Positions 35,951 to 49,899 are shown, counted from the first letter of the stretch. The stretch: DNA of 64,000 nucleotides from Taeniopygia guttata (GCF_048771995.1 NC_133050.1:1376501-1440500); one strand, 5' to 3'. A program made the numbers and translations. Notes: generated by a model not told the origin, from the sequence alone.

Positions 35951-37105
35951 CCTCCGCAGTGCCCCAGGAGGGGTAAGGGGGCTCCCTATGGGCACTTGCC
36001 AGCTCTCTGGAGCAGAGTGGGTGGAAGATTCTTCTTTAAGAAGGACACAGGGATGAGGAGGGGAATGCTGATGGTCTCACCTCTTTGCTGGCAGAGCATG
36101 GGACATGGATTGTCCAATGTGACACTGCAACTCCTTGAGGAGGGCAAGCCCTGCTCAGTAACATCCAAGCCATCTGTGTGCTGTCTACCACATTCCCGTC
36201 CTGAATCCAAACCCAGCTCTTTGCCGCTCCCTGGGAAGAAAATGGATCCTATCCCATTGAAAACCAGTACATCAGCCCATTCTTCAGCCAGCACACCGTG
36301 TCTCTCTTTGTCTCACACCTGGACACCTGCTCCAGGTGTATTCTGCGAGGGACAGGATCAAAACTCCACTTAAAATCCTGAAATAGAACCTGCATTGCCT
36401 TCCCATCATCCATGAGACATGTGACCTTCTGTTAGGGAACCAGTGAGTGGGAGCCAGGGTGCGCTTGAGTTTCGGGAATGCCGCATCTCCTTGTCTCCTC
36501 ATTTCCCAGGCAGACCCTGCCACGAGGACGTGGCCGAAGCAGCCCGAGGATCCGGGCATTCTTAGGAGAATGGTGAGTAGCAGACTTGTGGGTTTGTGGC
36601 TGCTGTGCAGCTAAGATCATGCAGTGATGTTTGGTGTTCTTGATTGTAGCTGGGCAAGGGCCACAGGTCGGTGACTGCAGGAAATTGCCAGCAGGGGAGG
36701 CAGCCTTCCTTCGTACCTGATGTGGATTCCCTTCCCCGGACATCCTAGAGATTTTTTTAGGATTGGTGACTGATAAACACAATGTGTTTTAAAGGATGGT
36801 TTTAGTTAGTGGTGCTTGTTTTGTTTTGGTTGTGGAACTATTTATCTTGGGGGTTTTTTGTGAGTATTTTAAATAAGGTTTGACACAGTGAGTAGGACTG
36901 TCATGTAGTTTATTTTTTGTGAAAACATAAGTATACCTTTAGGTTATGAAATTGACAGGACTACTTTATTGACTACTTACCAAGTCTTTTTTAGGAGTAA
37001 ATTTTTGTAAGTCTGATTTTGAAATCAAAGAAGAAAAATGAGAAGACGAAGGAGGTAGAGAAGTTATCTCCTTCTAGGATAGAAAGGGTTTAACATAGAA
37101 ACTGC
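35951..37105. other. No supported gene
   Basis: GC-mixed then AT-rich sequence without recognisable protein, RNA or repeat. A splice-donor-like 'atg|gtgagtagc' at about 36571 and an acceptor-like 'tgattgtag' at about 36650 occur, but no coherent exon can be built. Confidence 0.4.
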
Positions 37106-37109
37106 TTTG

Positions 37110-38350
37110 TCTAATGTTGCGTGGGGCATTTCCGTGCGACAGCCGGGCCGCCCGCGGGGCTCGGCAGCAGGAGAGCCCCGAGCCGTGCGCGCTGAAGGTG
37201 AGGCGGCGCCGCCCGCGGGGAGCCGAGCCGAGCTGAGCCGAGCGGAGCGAGCGGCTCCGAGTTCAGCCGAGCCGAGCCGAGCTGAGCCGAGCGGAGCGAG
37301 CGGCTCCGAGTTCAGCCGAGCCGAGCCGAGCTGAGCCGAGCCGAGCGAGCGGCTCCGAGTTCAGCCGAGCCGAGCCGAGCTGAGCCGAGCGGAGCGAGCG
37401 GCTCCGAGTTCAGCCGAGCCGAGCCGAGCTGAGCCGAGCGGAGCGAGCGGCTCCGAGTTCAGCCGAGCCGAGCCGAAGAGGCGAATCCAGCCGATAATAG
37501 TCGAGTTTAGTCGAGTGTAGCCGAGGAGCCGAGTCGAACCGAGCCGGGCCCCGCCGAGCGCAGCATCCCGGGCAGGGCGGGGCGCCGGGGCGGGCTCGGG
37601 GTGGAGCCGGGGCTCTGTGAGGCTCCCCCTCCTGTCCCTCTCTCTGCCCCTCTTTCCTCCTCCCCGTATTCCTCTTCTTTCTCTCTTTCCCGCATTTCCC
37701 ACTCTCCCCAAAGCAGCTCCGTTCCCTCCCTTTCCCGCTACCCTTCCTTCCTCTTCCCCGTATTCCTGTTCTTTGACCCCCAGACCGTCCCCTCCTCTCC
37801 CTCCCAAACCTGACCTCCCACTGCCCTCACTCCGTCCTGTCCCTGCCCCGCTACTCCGTTCTATTCCCCCTCTCCCCCTCCTCTGTCCACCGTCCCTCTT
37901 TCTTCCCTGCCGGCCTTTTCCTTCCCTTCCCGCTTTCCTCCACAGCCCGACCTCCCTCCCACCCTTTCCATGCCCCGCTCTCCCTCCTCTCTTCCTGCCG
38001 CCCCTTCCCTTCTTTCCCCCGCAGCCGCGGGGCTCGGGGCGCGGAGAATAAAGCCCCGAGGGCCGGAGCCCGGCGCCCCCCGGCCCTTGCGGGAGTCCCC
38101 GCCCGGGGCCGGAGCTCTCGGCGGATCCCCCCGCGCCGCTCGGACACCGCCCGGCGCTGCCGGACCTGCGGCTCCGCCACCATCGCGCTGAGAGCGGCCC
38201 CGCTCTGCGCCGTGCCGGCCGTGCCGCGTCCCCGCCGCCTCTGCCGTTCCCAATTTCTGCCCCTGGCCTGCGACAGCGAGGCGGGGCGGGGGCTTCACGC
38301 CTTCTGGGGGCTGCCTCCCCTTTCTTGTTGCGGCAGAGTCCCTTTCGGGG
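37110..38350 (+). promoter_or_regulatory. CpG island, unassigned promoter
   Basis: About 1.2 kb of very GC- and CpG-rich sequence containing a 49-bp tandem array (37217-37477), a pyrimidine-rich middle (37620-38015, long C/T tracts) and a second CpG-dense block (38020-38300). A donor-like 'gctgaag|gtgaggcgg' at about 37198 would suit a plus-strand first exon. No coding exon recognisable to me follows within 20 kb, so it may serve a long non-coding RNA or a gene with large introns. Confidence 0.5.
37217..37477. repeat. 49-bp tandem repeat, five copies
   Basis: 'gttcagcc' recurs at 37261, 37310, 37359, 37408 and 37457, a constant 49-bp period. Each unit is largely made of gagcc/gagct 5-mers and ends with 'gcggctccgagttca'. 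Only a few bases differ between copies (for example ccgagcgag versus cggagcgag), so the array is young or homogenised. Confidence 0.95.
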
Positions 38351-39734
38351 GGGATGGAGGTGTGGAAAGGGCTGGAAGGGAGTGCTGGGCTGCTGTCCAG
38401 GGCAGTTGGACTCGTTCTGTGCCTTCTTTGGGGTCAGGAAAAGGGGCTGAAGACTCGGGGCTCTGATGTCATTTGGGGCACCCCGAGGTCCCTAGGAGAG
38501 GGAGGCACACTGCGGTGGGGGAGTGGGTGGGTGGCGAATGAGGGGGGGAGGTCATGTTGGGTGCCGTCCCGCAGAGGGACCTAAAGCTGCCCCAAAATTC
38601 CCAGGGAGGGGTGTGTGTAGAATACTAAAACCTGGCAAGTGTTTCGTTTTTATAGGTATTGGTAAAGAATAGGTATCTATGGCTAAATTCATTGTGAAAG
38701 AAGCCCTCTCTCTATCCACTCATTTGTATCCAGGAATGTAGGAAACTCAGACTGGGGATGGGCAGTAGTTTTGAAAATCATGCCCTAAGGTTTTTATCTC
38801 GTGCTGAACCAAGCAAGTGCCCTGAAACCATCGGAGCAGCTGCAGGGGCTGAAGGGAACAGGAAGGGCTCTCCGGCACCTTTTGCCTCCGTTCTCTGCCA
38901 TTCTCTGTCGCAGTCCCGGAAGAGGCGTCTGTCATGCAGCCTGCCAAAATGAACACCTGTAAAATCCTAGCTCTGCCTGTTGTTTAAGGTGTTTTTACTT
39001 CATATTTATGTCATCACAGAAAGCAAGGAAAGAAGAAATGGGACTGGTTCCCACTATTGCTCCGTGCAGGCACTTTTAAAGGCTGCTGTACTTATGTTCT
39101 CTTTTTCCACTCCAAGCTTGACTTTCCCCCTCCTTTTTCGAGGTCTGCCGCTTTGGGTGTCCCAAGGAGGGCAGGGTTCCTCAGCAGGGGTCTTAGGAGT
39201 TGGTGCTGATTCTGCTTTTTCCGAAGGTGTATCGAAGTGTGCTACCAAAATGACTATTTTCTCTATGGAAAGCTTTCTCTCAATGACAATCAATGCATGT
39301 ATGTGTTTTAACCGTGTAACCAGATGGATTAAGAAAAACCAACACCCGTAGTAGATTTCTGCTTGATCTGTGTCTGTAAGAAATGGGCTGTGTGCTGGAG
39401 AGGGAGAGACGCTGTTGGAGAGTGGCAACAGCACCAGGTGAGAGGTGGGATTTAAATCTTCCAACAACAGAAGCACTGGATGTGCAAGAGCTCAGTTTTC
39501 CAGCCCTCACACAAGTCTCTTCTTTAAGATGTACTATTTTAAGCAGCCTCAGCCAGATATATTAAAATACTGCTCCAAACAACAACAGAATGAAAATGTT
39601 CCACCAAATGGGGAAAAATAAGAAAAGTCTGTCTGAAGTTCTCGTGTTGATTTTGCAAAGTCAGATGCAAACAAGGTTTGCCATCTTTCTTTCCTAGAAA
39701 AATGTAGATATTTGATAGAAATTGATCTCTGAGG
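38351..39734. other. No supported gene
   Basis: Unique sequence after the CpG island. A plus-strand frame at 38980-39351 (123 codons) has no recognisable domain. Nothing else can be supported. Confidence 0.4.
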
Positions 39735-39862
39735 CTGCTAAGTTGGGGCAAGGAGCAAAACAGGCTCCAGAGAATCTGTGGTTGTGTCACCCTTGGAAGT
39801 GTTCGAGGCCAGGTTGGATGGGGCTTGGAGCAACCTGGTCTAGGGGAAGGTGTCCTGAGTAT
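39735..39862 (+). mobile_element. CR1 LINE fragment
   Basis: 'cccttggaagtgttcgaggc' followed by 'caggttggatggggcttgga' and 'gcaacctggtctaggggaag' is CR1 3' sequence, without the terminal tail. From 39863 to about 43350 I see no feature beyond a T-run near 40679. Confidence 0.8.
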
Positions 39863-42800
39863 GGTGAGTGCAGGAAAAGAAACTTTTGGTTTTCCTGAGA
39901 TGCTGCCTTTGCAAGGGGAGGTCACAAATCCCTCACGTAGTTTGAAATGCCCTGAGCAGAACCCAGCTGTGCTTTCTCACAGGTGATGAGGGATTTTCAC
40001 TTGTATTTTAAGGGGGATTTTCACAGGGCAGTGCCAGAGCAGCTGAATGTGTTTGACAGGCAAAGAGGGCCAGTGTGGCAGCAGCTTAATTCAATGGAGC
40101 TTTTCCTTCTGTGATCCTCTCTAACCTGAGGCACTCTGGGGCTCTTGAACCCGGCAGCTGGGCAAGTTAATCACTGTAGCAAGTGATAAATTAACCAGCT
40201 CCACTCTCCTTAGCATGGGTGTGATGAGCATTTAGTAAACCAGTGAGCACTTGCCAAGATGGGAGCTTGTTCTTTGCCAAGGAGGAGGGAGAAAATATTG
40301 CTTGGAGTAAATAAAGCAACCCTGCTTCCCCAGGAGGAGGAAAAGCAGCAATTAAAGATGTGAGTGCTGCAGGGAATAATTTGCACAAGGATATATCTTG
40401 TCTGCTATGTTCCAGGAATGTTCCAAATAAACCATGCCTCTCCTGACCTTAATTTTTCTGAATTTCTACCACGTGATATAAGAGACGCTTAATAAAAAAA
40501 CCCAAAACACTCTGTGGTGAGGCATTTCTTCCTTTCTTCAGGCTGCCTCTTTCTTTTGTTCCCTCCAGAGCTCTCTCTACATTTCTGCTGTTGTTTGGAG
40601 CACGTGCTTACCTCTTTCCTGATCCCCTGGGCTTGCTTTGGCTCTGGGTGTCATGGACACTCTCAATTGTGGGGGTTTTTTTTTTTTTTCCTCCATCTAC
40701 CTCTTTTTCTTCAAGTGCTTTTCCTTCATTAACCTGTTGGAGCGATGGATTTTTCTCACCTTTTATTACTTAGTGCTTTTTCTTCATTCTCTAAAACGAA
40801 CTTTTCACTTGCCCTGTGGCTGTTAGATGCCAGAAATGGGAGCATTAATTCTTTCTCTACTGCTTGTCTGAGCTTTCACAGGGAGCTGAGAGCTCGTTGG
40901 GGTTCAACTTGACTCACTTCAGTGCCTTCCTGGATCCTGCCAGTGTACTTGGACACTTTAAGGGAATAAAGTCTCAGTGTGGAGATTACAGTTGTGAAAT
41001 GATGGCTTTTTTGGAGAAGACAAGGATGCTGTTGTCAATCTTTTCAAGGTTGAAATCCTTTCTATTTTATCTTGGCCTTTATCTTTTTTGAGGATAAACT
41101 GAGCACCTTGTTTTGGAGAGAAACAGGCTCAGATCAGCACAAAGGTGGCTGTGGCAGGTACCCAGGTTTGGAGGGAAGGGTGCAGCTCCTTGGGGTGTGT
41201 TTGTGTGGGGCTGTAAGGTTTGTGTTGGGTTCCTGGAGCATTGGGAACACCCCACTGGGAGATGCACATCAGGAAATGGATGTATAAAGGGCCTGAAGTG
41301 GGACCAGCTTTGGTGAAGGGTTCCATAGGAAAAAGTATTTTTACTGGGATTTTGGACATTTGAAGCTCCTTCTCATAGCCTTTGCCTGATGAACATTCCC
41401 CCATTGCAAAAGTGTGGGGAATCCTGAGCTCACACAATGAAAATCCCTAATAATGATATTTTTTCCTATTATCCTATTTTTTCCCTATCCCAGCAGGAGT
41501 CAGAGTAAAAGAATATGTGTGAGTTGCCTGCCTTTGACTTTGTGACAGGAAAAATGCTATGGGGAAAGTGGTCAGAGGAGCATCACTGCTCTGCCCTTAA
41601 TTTTCCTGCACAAGTGAGGATGATTTAAGAACCAAGGCACAGCCAAGACCTTTCCTCCTCCTGTACTCATCAAGCAATCGCTGCCTCATCACAGCTCAGC
41701 TTCAAACACCTCGTTTGCATCTGGCTGACCTTGGCTCCCCTCCGTGGATGGGAAGATAAAGAGGTGGAAGTGTAAAAGATTGGGATTTTATGGGTGAATT
41801 GTGAAATAGTGGCTGGTGCAGGCTGGAAACATCTTCTGCTGTGCCATGGAGGATGAGAGTAAATGGGTTAAACAGGAGATAAAAAGGGCAAGGCACCTGG
41901 TCAGTTACTGTTGAAGGAAATGTGGGAAAAAACTACATGTAAGAAATATGTCAGAGATGGTCATTAACTGCACTGCAGGGTCAGAACTCTCTTACTGATT
42001 GGCCCTGTAGTGAATATTGGAAATTATTTAAAAAGCTCTTACCTGACTGAGGGCTTTTAGTGGATATTTGGGGGAAGCAAAGGAACACTCTTTCTGGCAG
42101 AACTTTTCTTCTAATTTAAGCACGATCCTCTTTCTGAGATAACAACTCCTTTGAATAAACTGAAATATCTTCACCATTAGTTCTGGCAGGAGCTGGATAA
42201 AGTTCTCATTCGGGTAAACTTTAATCCAACATATGTCTGTAGAATAATAAATTTAATGGGAACCATCAAACCTATTGTATGAATAAGGATGGTGCTTAGG
42301 GCAAGAAGAAAGAGTAATTAGGAGTGGACAAATAATGAATGATAGTGGGAAAATTATAATTTATCCTGGTTTAGGGGGAATATTTAACTAAGCTAAGATA
42401 AAAATCTACCTTCATTGCAGGCTAAGCTTTGTAACAGAATTCTACTGAGCAAATTTAGTAGTCCTGGGCTCCAGACAGACCTTTAGATTCAAGTGTACCT
42501 CTGGTTTGAGAAAGCTCAGGGCTTGAGCAGCATTTTATGGCTTTGGTCTTGACCCCTGGGCTATAAATGCTCCTGTAAAAGTAATGCCAAAGTTACAGCT
42601 TCTGCTAATTTCTATGAGTTCCAATGGAGAAAGGTCCACCTGGACTTTGGGGAGAGTTTCTCAGAGCAGAACATTTCAAGCACTATTAAACTGCATTCAA
42701 ACTTCCTTTTATTGGGGCATAAATGTCACACCCCGGTCTATCAGTCTGACAGTTCTTTGAGAACAGACAAGCTTTACAAACTACTTTAAAAATAATTTCA

Positions 42801-43354
42801 CTGACAGGTTTGCAGCTCTGAGAATGCTAATAAACTGAAATGGCATTTCACCCTGCAGTAGCCACTAAGTAATTATGATTGTCTGTAGGCAGACTAATGA
42901 AACCAGCTGTTAACAACCTAATGAGAATTTAAACCAGCTCTCTGCTCCACAGACACATCCCTTTTCTGTCCCTAATTATCCTGCACCCAGTGCTTCCCAG
43001 AGAAGTTTAGTGTTGCTTGATGTTCTGGTAAAAACTGCCTTATTTTGGAGAAGTGGTGCTGCTCTTCTCGGAGGTGGAGTTTCATGTGGGTTGCTGCCAT
43101 GCTGGGGTCACATCACAAAGTCCAGTTCTTGCAGGGGCTGGGGAGCAGGGAGAGCTCTGATAGCACAGCATGGGAAAACTGGCATGGAGGGATTCTGGTT
43201 TAGTGTGTCCCCCAGTGGCAGACAGCACTAGTTATTGATAAGTCTTTAGTTCAAAGATAAGATCTTGTTGTTTTGGCTCTAATCTTTGGCTGCTTTCAAT
43301 ACAGTTTCCCCTGGCAGTTAAGATACTGTTTTTCTCTTGCTATCAATCCTCTGT

Positions 43355-43406
43355 CCTTCCAGATGACCTTTAAAGGTCCCTTTCAAGCCAAACTATTCTG
43401 TAATTC
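43355..43406 (+). mobile_element. CR1 LINE tail remnant
   Basis: 'gatgacctttaaaggtccct' then 'ttcaagccaaactattctgt' resembles only the last 50 bp of CR1. It is very short, so the call is tentative. From 43407 to 48135 no gene is supported; reading frames at 44361-44678, 44984-45352 and 46383-46604 match nothing I know. Confidence 0.5.
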
Positions 43407-46400
43407 TTTGGATACATGATGAATAGCAACATGTATTTTACTCTCATTATGCATGATATTACATCCTGTCTGGCCTTTTGGGGTTCTTTCTTCTCCAGGT
43501 CCTTGTGAATACTGTCACTTCTATATGCTCTTAATTTTTTCTGTTGCTTATCAGTGAGCATTTTCAGTTCTGCCACCCATGTCTTGAGCAAGTTTTCTGT
43601 GACTCACTGCACCAGACACCAGGTTAGTCCAAAGAAGAGCATTAGGAAGTATCCAGCTGTATTTCCTCTTCTTCCTTCTCTGTACATGCTGCTGTTTTGA
43701 GCACTCTGGCTTTCTGAGCTGCCTTACATGTCTTGATCCTTTTCTGGATAACTAGAGGGATATCAGGATTAAATCCCGTCTCAGCTCTGAGGTCTGGCTT
43801 TTGAAGAGCCCCAGTCATCCTCTCCTGCTCATCTCATCCCGGCCTTGATGGAAATATTCTGTCTTCATGGGATTGTTGTTCAACTCTGTGCATCCTGGAA
43901 CTGCTTTTCAGTGAAAGTTTATGAGTCTGTGAAAGGTTTTCTGGTGTGGGAATGCCAATCCTCAATCCTAATACTCGATGGGGGTTGCAGTTGCCTGAGT
44001 TGTGAAACCTCCTGAAAAACATTGTTTGTTCTTTTTTCCTTAACTTTTCCTTGACTGTTTTCATCAACAGATCAGGGAGTTTGGGGATGTCTTTTCGAAG
44101 GGAATTTTAATTAATCTCCTGTCTGGCATTTCAAAGGGGAACAGTGGCTTGTTTTTGTTAACCAGCACCTGCTTACAATCCAATTAGCCAACTGCCTTTC
44201 ATTAATCATAATATATTCCAGGAGAGCAGAATAACAAGGGAAGAAAAATCAAGTGGTGACAACTCTGTGACTGAACCTGGACTTCCCCTTTCCCAGGTGC
44301 AGGATTCTGGGCAGCCGTGTAACCCATTGCTGTCCACCTTGAGCTCTGCCATGCAGTGCCTTGGGTTTCCTGGGAGGGAAAAACATCCAATCGCTCAGCT
44401 CCAGGTTCATACTTGTACAGTCACCTGCAAATCCAGAGGCCAATGGGTATTTCTGCCTGTGGTTCGTGTGCCTGGGATTTGCACACTGGAGCTTTGATTT
44501 TGAAAGTTTGGGCAGCCTGGCTGCTCAGGGAGGGATCCCTCTGGCTGGAAGGTCTCTGAACTCTCTCCTCCATGTGAGGGGCTTGAATCTTGTTCTTTCC
44601 TTCCATCCTTATCTGCAGGTTTCTTGGTGGAGGCTTTTGCATGGAGACAGGAGAGTATGGCAGGAATGCTGGAATTAAACAGTTATGTCCAGGGTCTGGT
44701 TTTGGGTAGTTGATTGATCCCTTAGCTGCTGGACCTTAAAATTCTTTAAACTCCATGGCATCTCCTCTTACCAGTATGGGACTGAGACAACACTGAGCTT
44801 CTGGGCTTTTCCTGGGTTAGCAGAACAAACTATTGCACTTCTAACCTGTGCACATCAGCACTAACCCGAGGCTTCACCCCACTCATTACAATCATGAGGG
44901 GGTAGTTGCTTATACCTTTCAAAGAATTGGATGCGTCATAGGATTCTGGTTGTGAGCTTTGCTCAAAAGCATGGTGAGATGAGGTGTGCAGGACTCATTT
45001 CTTCAGAAGGGCAGGAGAAACCACTGAAGGCCTCCTTAGCCAGCAGTTTGACACAGATTTGCTTCTGAAGCTTTGTAATTTGTCCTTATTATGTTCTGTG
45101 TGTGATTTAATGAAAGCTTCTTTCTCTACTGTAATTGAGCTCTTAATCTCATCTGAAAAGCAGAGCACAATCCCTTCAGAGATGTTGTTTGAGGAACAGC
45201 CTGTTTGTGTTTCCTCTGCCATGCTGTTACTCATGGAGCTGCTCACTCCTTATTTAAGAGCAGAAAATAAACAGATTTCTCTGAGTCAAAAATACATTGG
45301 TTATGCCACACAGAGTAGGTTTAAACAGAAAACTCCTCCACTGCTCGACTGAGCAAGCAAGATCTTCCCTGTCTCTGCAAAGAATATGAAGGAGTGAGTT
45401 TTCCTCAGTGAGCTCCTGAGGCCTCATGCAGGTGATGCCCAGCAAATGGTGCATGGGCATGGCAGCTGTCAGCAAAACAAGTGGCTCTGGGCAGGTAAAA
45501 GTTGGCAGGAGATAAGAGTGGAAAGTCAAAGTAACCGGTTGCTGAAAATCTTGTAAGAGGAATAATGACATTGGTGAAATTCCCTCCATCTGAAAGCTTC
45601 AAAAAGCATTTTTACAAAAATCCACAAAAATGTCCTGATTTTGATCAGTCTGATCTTCCTAAATAGTAATTTACAATCAGAATTAGGAGTTGACAGATAC
45701 TATGAAGGCTCAGCAGAGGATTTTTCATTGTGACCTTAGTACATATTTTTTACTGTGCTGTGGTTTGGAAGGAAGCCCCAAGCTCCAGCTGCAGCCTGGG
45801 GAGACCCTGTTGACCTAAACACTCCCCAGAGCTGCTGTGGGACTGACCCAGAACCAGAATCTGTAGGGAACTGTGTAAAACACTTCCCACTAGAAAGCAC
45901 TTGAAGCTTGATGGTGATGCACAGTTCCCAGCTCAGACCACAGGCAGTGCCAGTAGTGACCAGTTTGTGCCAGCTCTGCACAGAACTGACGGCTGTGAGT
46001 GGGAGAGCTGTGGGATGAAGAGGCTGATGACTTTTGGGGCACACAGAACCTTCCATCTCTACTGCTTTATCCACACTAGAGAGTGGAATTTCCTAGAGAA
46101 ATTCCTGGAGAGTGGGAAGGATGAAGACAAAACATTCTCTGCCAGTGGATGCTGTGCTTGTTACAACATATGAGTTACATCTTGTAGGAGTTCTTGCTGT
46201 CAATCCACAGGGATTCTAGGCTGAGATCTGCTCATCTCTGTCATTTGCCAGGGGAGTGAGGACCAGACTCTGCACCACACTTCCAGAGCTGGGGACGGTG
46301 GGTTGAATCACATCCAGAGACAGGATGAGGAATGGCTTGTGTTTTTTCTTGCCGTGCACAGCAGATATCCTAATTTAAAGCTGTGCTGTCTTCCCAGATT

Positions 46401-48139
46401 CTGCTTCTTCCTCTGAGAAGACCCATTCATTTTGACCCTGTTCCTTCCACCCATCCCACTATAGATTTCCAGTGCTGGAGTAATTGGCACTACTGGATGA
46501 ACCTTCGATGTGATGAGCAGTGGATTTTTGTAGACAACATGCCAAATAAAAGTGCCACAAATAAAAGATCAATGACTTCTTTCCTGGAGAAGAAATTAAG
46601 GTAAAATCTTTTCATGTTATAGACTGAGTGTACAAAGCTAAAGAGGTAGAAGATGGAAATGAGACTGTCTCCTGAGAGGAGTAAATTTGTCAATTGAGCA
46701 AATTAGAGAGAATATGCTTTCACCTTGGAAGTAGTCAGGTACCAAAATGATGCCACTTTGAGTAGGCAGGGCTGGGATGGGAATTGCTCCTGTGGGCTTT
46801 GACAGATCTATTCACACAAGGGCCCATTTGCTGGTGCCAGCCCTGGAAGCAGGGCCTGGAGAGACAGCTGGTCAAGGACAATTTCTCTGACTGATTTTAC
46901 AGCATGTTTGACAGAGCTTTCCATTCTCTTTGCACCCTGTGGATGGTGTCCTGGATGAGCCTGCCCTGCCACACGCTGCCTGTGTGGTGGCACTGAGGTG
47001 GCTTTCATGAGGCACCCGGGCCTGCAAGGGCCCTGTGCCCTCAGCCAAAGCTGTGGCAGGTCAGAGGGAATTTAATGAGTTATTCAGCAGCATCAAAGGC
47101 CCTGTGAGAAGTAATTAGTGCTGTGAGATGAAATCAGAGCATTTAATGCTTTTTGCATAGGATTGGGTGCTGCTGCAGAAACTCCCACCCAGAGTGTGGC
47201 AGCCCAAGGCCTCAGGGAGAGGGATGAGGCCCGACCAAGCTTTTTGTCCAAAATCAGCCCAAAACACATTCCCTCCTTATGCAAGTAACTTCATTTTGGT
47301 GCCTTCTGCCAGAAACAGGGCAAAAATTGGGAGAGGGGGAACACCAGCCCTGAAATGCTGAGGAAAAAGAGTTCTGTTCCTCAGGGCTGCTGTGGAGGGG
47401 GTCAGAGGCAGCGTGTGCCAACGGGTGAGTCCCTTCTGCATCTGCTAACGTGCTCCAGATTTTATTTAATTAATTAGCAGCAGGGGGAGAATGTGTAATC
47501 AGAGAGTGCTGCTGGAGTAACAGGAAACAAGACGTTCTGGGGTGCTGGAGCTGCTCTCAGGTGCTCATGGCTCTGCTCGCCAAGGTAAGGGGGCAGTGAC
47601 TCAGAGGAGGAGCAGGAGCAGCTGCTGGCACCCTGCCTGCTCAACACTCGGATTTGCTGCTCCCCAGCACGGACCTCAGGTCCCTGCAGCAGCTTTCCAT
47701 CCAGGAGTGGTGTGCAAAGGGCTGGTGAGCCCCTGGGATGTGATGAGCTGATATTTCCACATCAGTCCTACCTTGCTGTGTTATTTCCTCCCCTAGCGAG
47801 AGAATGTGCTGGGATCCCTTTCAGGGGGGCTTTTAATAAGTAAAAGACTGCAGTGCAGACAATGCACTGCACCTTCCCCTGCTGGTGCCCAGCCTGGATC
47901 AGGGCAGGTTGGATGCCACATGGGATCCATCCTTTGCCATGCCATGTGATCCTCCATGCAGTAGGGATAACAAGGCCAGCACTGGGGAACCCCAGGTGCT
48001 GCAGCAGTGATATTTTTGGGAGAAACACGGAGCTGTGCATGGCCAGCTTGAAGTCTGCAGTGGTGTGAGCACCAGGCCTGCCATGCTGAGCCCAGGGCCA
48101 CAAGCAGTGCTTACCATGGCTGGGACACTGAGTCAAGGA

Positions 48140-48418
48140 GCTTTGCAAGAATTGTTTAGCTTGGAAAAGCTCTCAAAGCTCATGGAGTCCAGCCCTCCCC
48201 GCAGCAGTGCCAAGCTCACCACTGAACCATGTCCCCAGGTGCCACATCCACACCTCCTTTAAATGCCTCTAGAGATGGTTACTCCAGTGCCCTGGGCAGC
48301 CTGTGCCACTGCTAGACTGCTCTTTGGTGAGGAAATTTTCCTAATATCCAATCTGAGCCTCCACTGGTGCAACTTGAGGCTGTTTCCTCTTGTCCTGTTG
48401 GTTGTTACCTGGGAGAAG
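48140..48418 (-). mobile_element. CR1 LINE fragment
   Basis: 'agctcatggagtccagccct', 'ctccagtgccctgggcagcc' and 'gcaacttgaggctgtttcct' are reversed CR1 text. A (CA)n run follows at once. Confidence 0.9.
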
Positions 48419-48426
48419 ACTCTGTG

Positions 48427-48452
48427 CACACACACACACACACACACACAGA
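48427..48452. repeat. (CA)n microsatellite
   Basis: About 12 CA units next to the CR1 fragment. Open frames across it on the minus strand are artefacts. From 48453 to 49895 nothing else is supported. Confidence 0.95.
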
Positions 48453-49899
48453 GGGACAGATGGGCACAAGGCATGGGAATTCCCTTTGACTCCTCAAGCA
48501 CAAACCTAGGGGGATGGTCCTATTTTTTTTGCATAGCAGGTAAAAACTGAAGCAGTGAGCTGTATCCTAACCAGGTAGATGCGGGTAGAAAGATGCTTTG
48601 AAAGGGGATAAAACTTGCTGCCAGGCTTTCCTCCATGAGCAAGTCCAATTTATTTCTCTCTTCCTAATTTTTTTTTTTTCTTTTGGTTCTGTGTTATTCC
48701 TCCGTGGGCAGGAGGCTGCAGGCATTTAATTTTTTTTTCAAGTTACCTTCTGTACTTCCTGTGGGAGAGAAACCAGTGGCAAGTTCTTTAATTTCTTAGA
48801 GTTTCAGGCATGTGTCATGTAGCTGTGCTGCACCACGGGGGCCAGGCTCTGCCTCTCCTTGCTCCTGTTGGTGCTGACAAACTGTCCTCTGAGATTTTTA
48901 TTTGTAAACTACCTCTGACCAGCTTCCACTTTGCTTTAAAAATTCAGCACCACGTTTGTGGCTGAAAAGGTCCCAGGAGCTGGGGAGAAGGATTTGAGAT
49001 GCAATTTGCATCACAGAGTTGTTACATTGGGGAAAATGTTGCATCCCTCCTGTGTCTGGAGCTGCTAATCTTGTTCTGAACATTGAAAACCTCTCAGCTT
49101 CCCTCATTGTACCTAAATTTGATTACTGCTTTGATTTCACACCTCTTTCATGCAGGCTTTTCCTCTCTCCTTGGCTGGACTTGTCAGGCCTGAGAAGAGA
49201 AATTTTGTTGAGCCTTGGGACAGTTCCCATCCTCTATCCCGGCTCCCAATGCTGCTTGTAATGATCTTGGGAACCTGAGCATGAGGGAAACTGGGAGGAG
49301 TTTAGTGAGAGGCAAAGTAAGGCACAGAGGTGAAAGTAAAAGTGCAGAGTCTGGGTTACGAGAGTCTGCTGTGTTGTGGGGATCTGGGCCATGCAAAGTC
49401 ATGTTTTCCTCTGTGAATGGCCAATTCCTTCTGTATCTCCTCCTGAAATTCCTGTGCACCTGGGCTGGTGCTGGAAGTGCAGCCACACAAAGTCCCCACA
49501 GAGCTGTGTGGGACCCCGTGGGAATCATTTATTTGCTGCTTTTGATGAAAAGCTGTGACAGCTCTCTGCAGGTTGGTGCTAATTAGAGATGTTCTGTCAG
49601 GTTCAGATGTTTTGGTGCCCGAGCAGGGAGTGCAGAACAGGGATGACAAGCGCTGACATTTGCTGTGCAAGAAAGTCCAAGGGACAAACTTGTGCCAATG
49701 AACGTCACACCTTTAACTAGGAGGATCAATTTGTGTTGTGCATGTCCCAGAGTCTGGTGACAGAGGGGGCTTCCAAAGAAAATCTCGGTCCATGTAGGAC
49801 CGAGGCCCCTGTGCTGAGGCTGCCTCCAGGCTGGTCCAGCCCCTCAGGGTGCCCAGGAACAGGGGCTGCCCACAGCCCAGTGCACCTCGCTGGCCCTGG

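Noticed and set aside
46383-46604. Plus-strand frame ending SFLEKKLR before a GTAA donor
   Set aside because: Acceptor is weak and nothing in the translation is recognisable.
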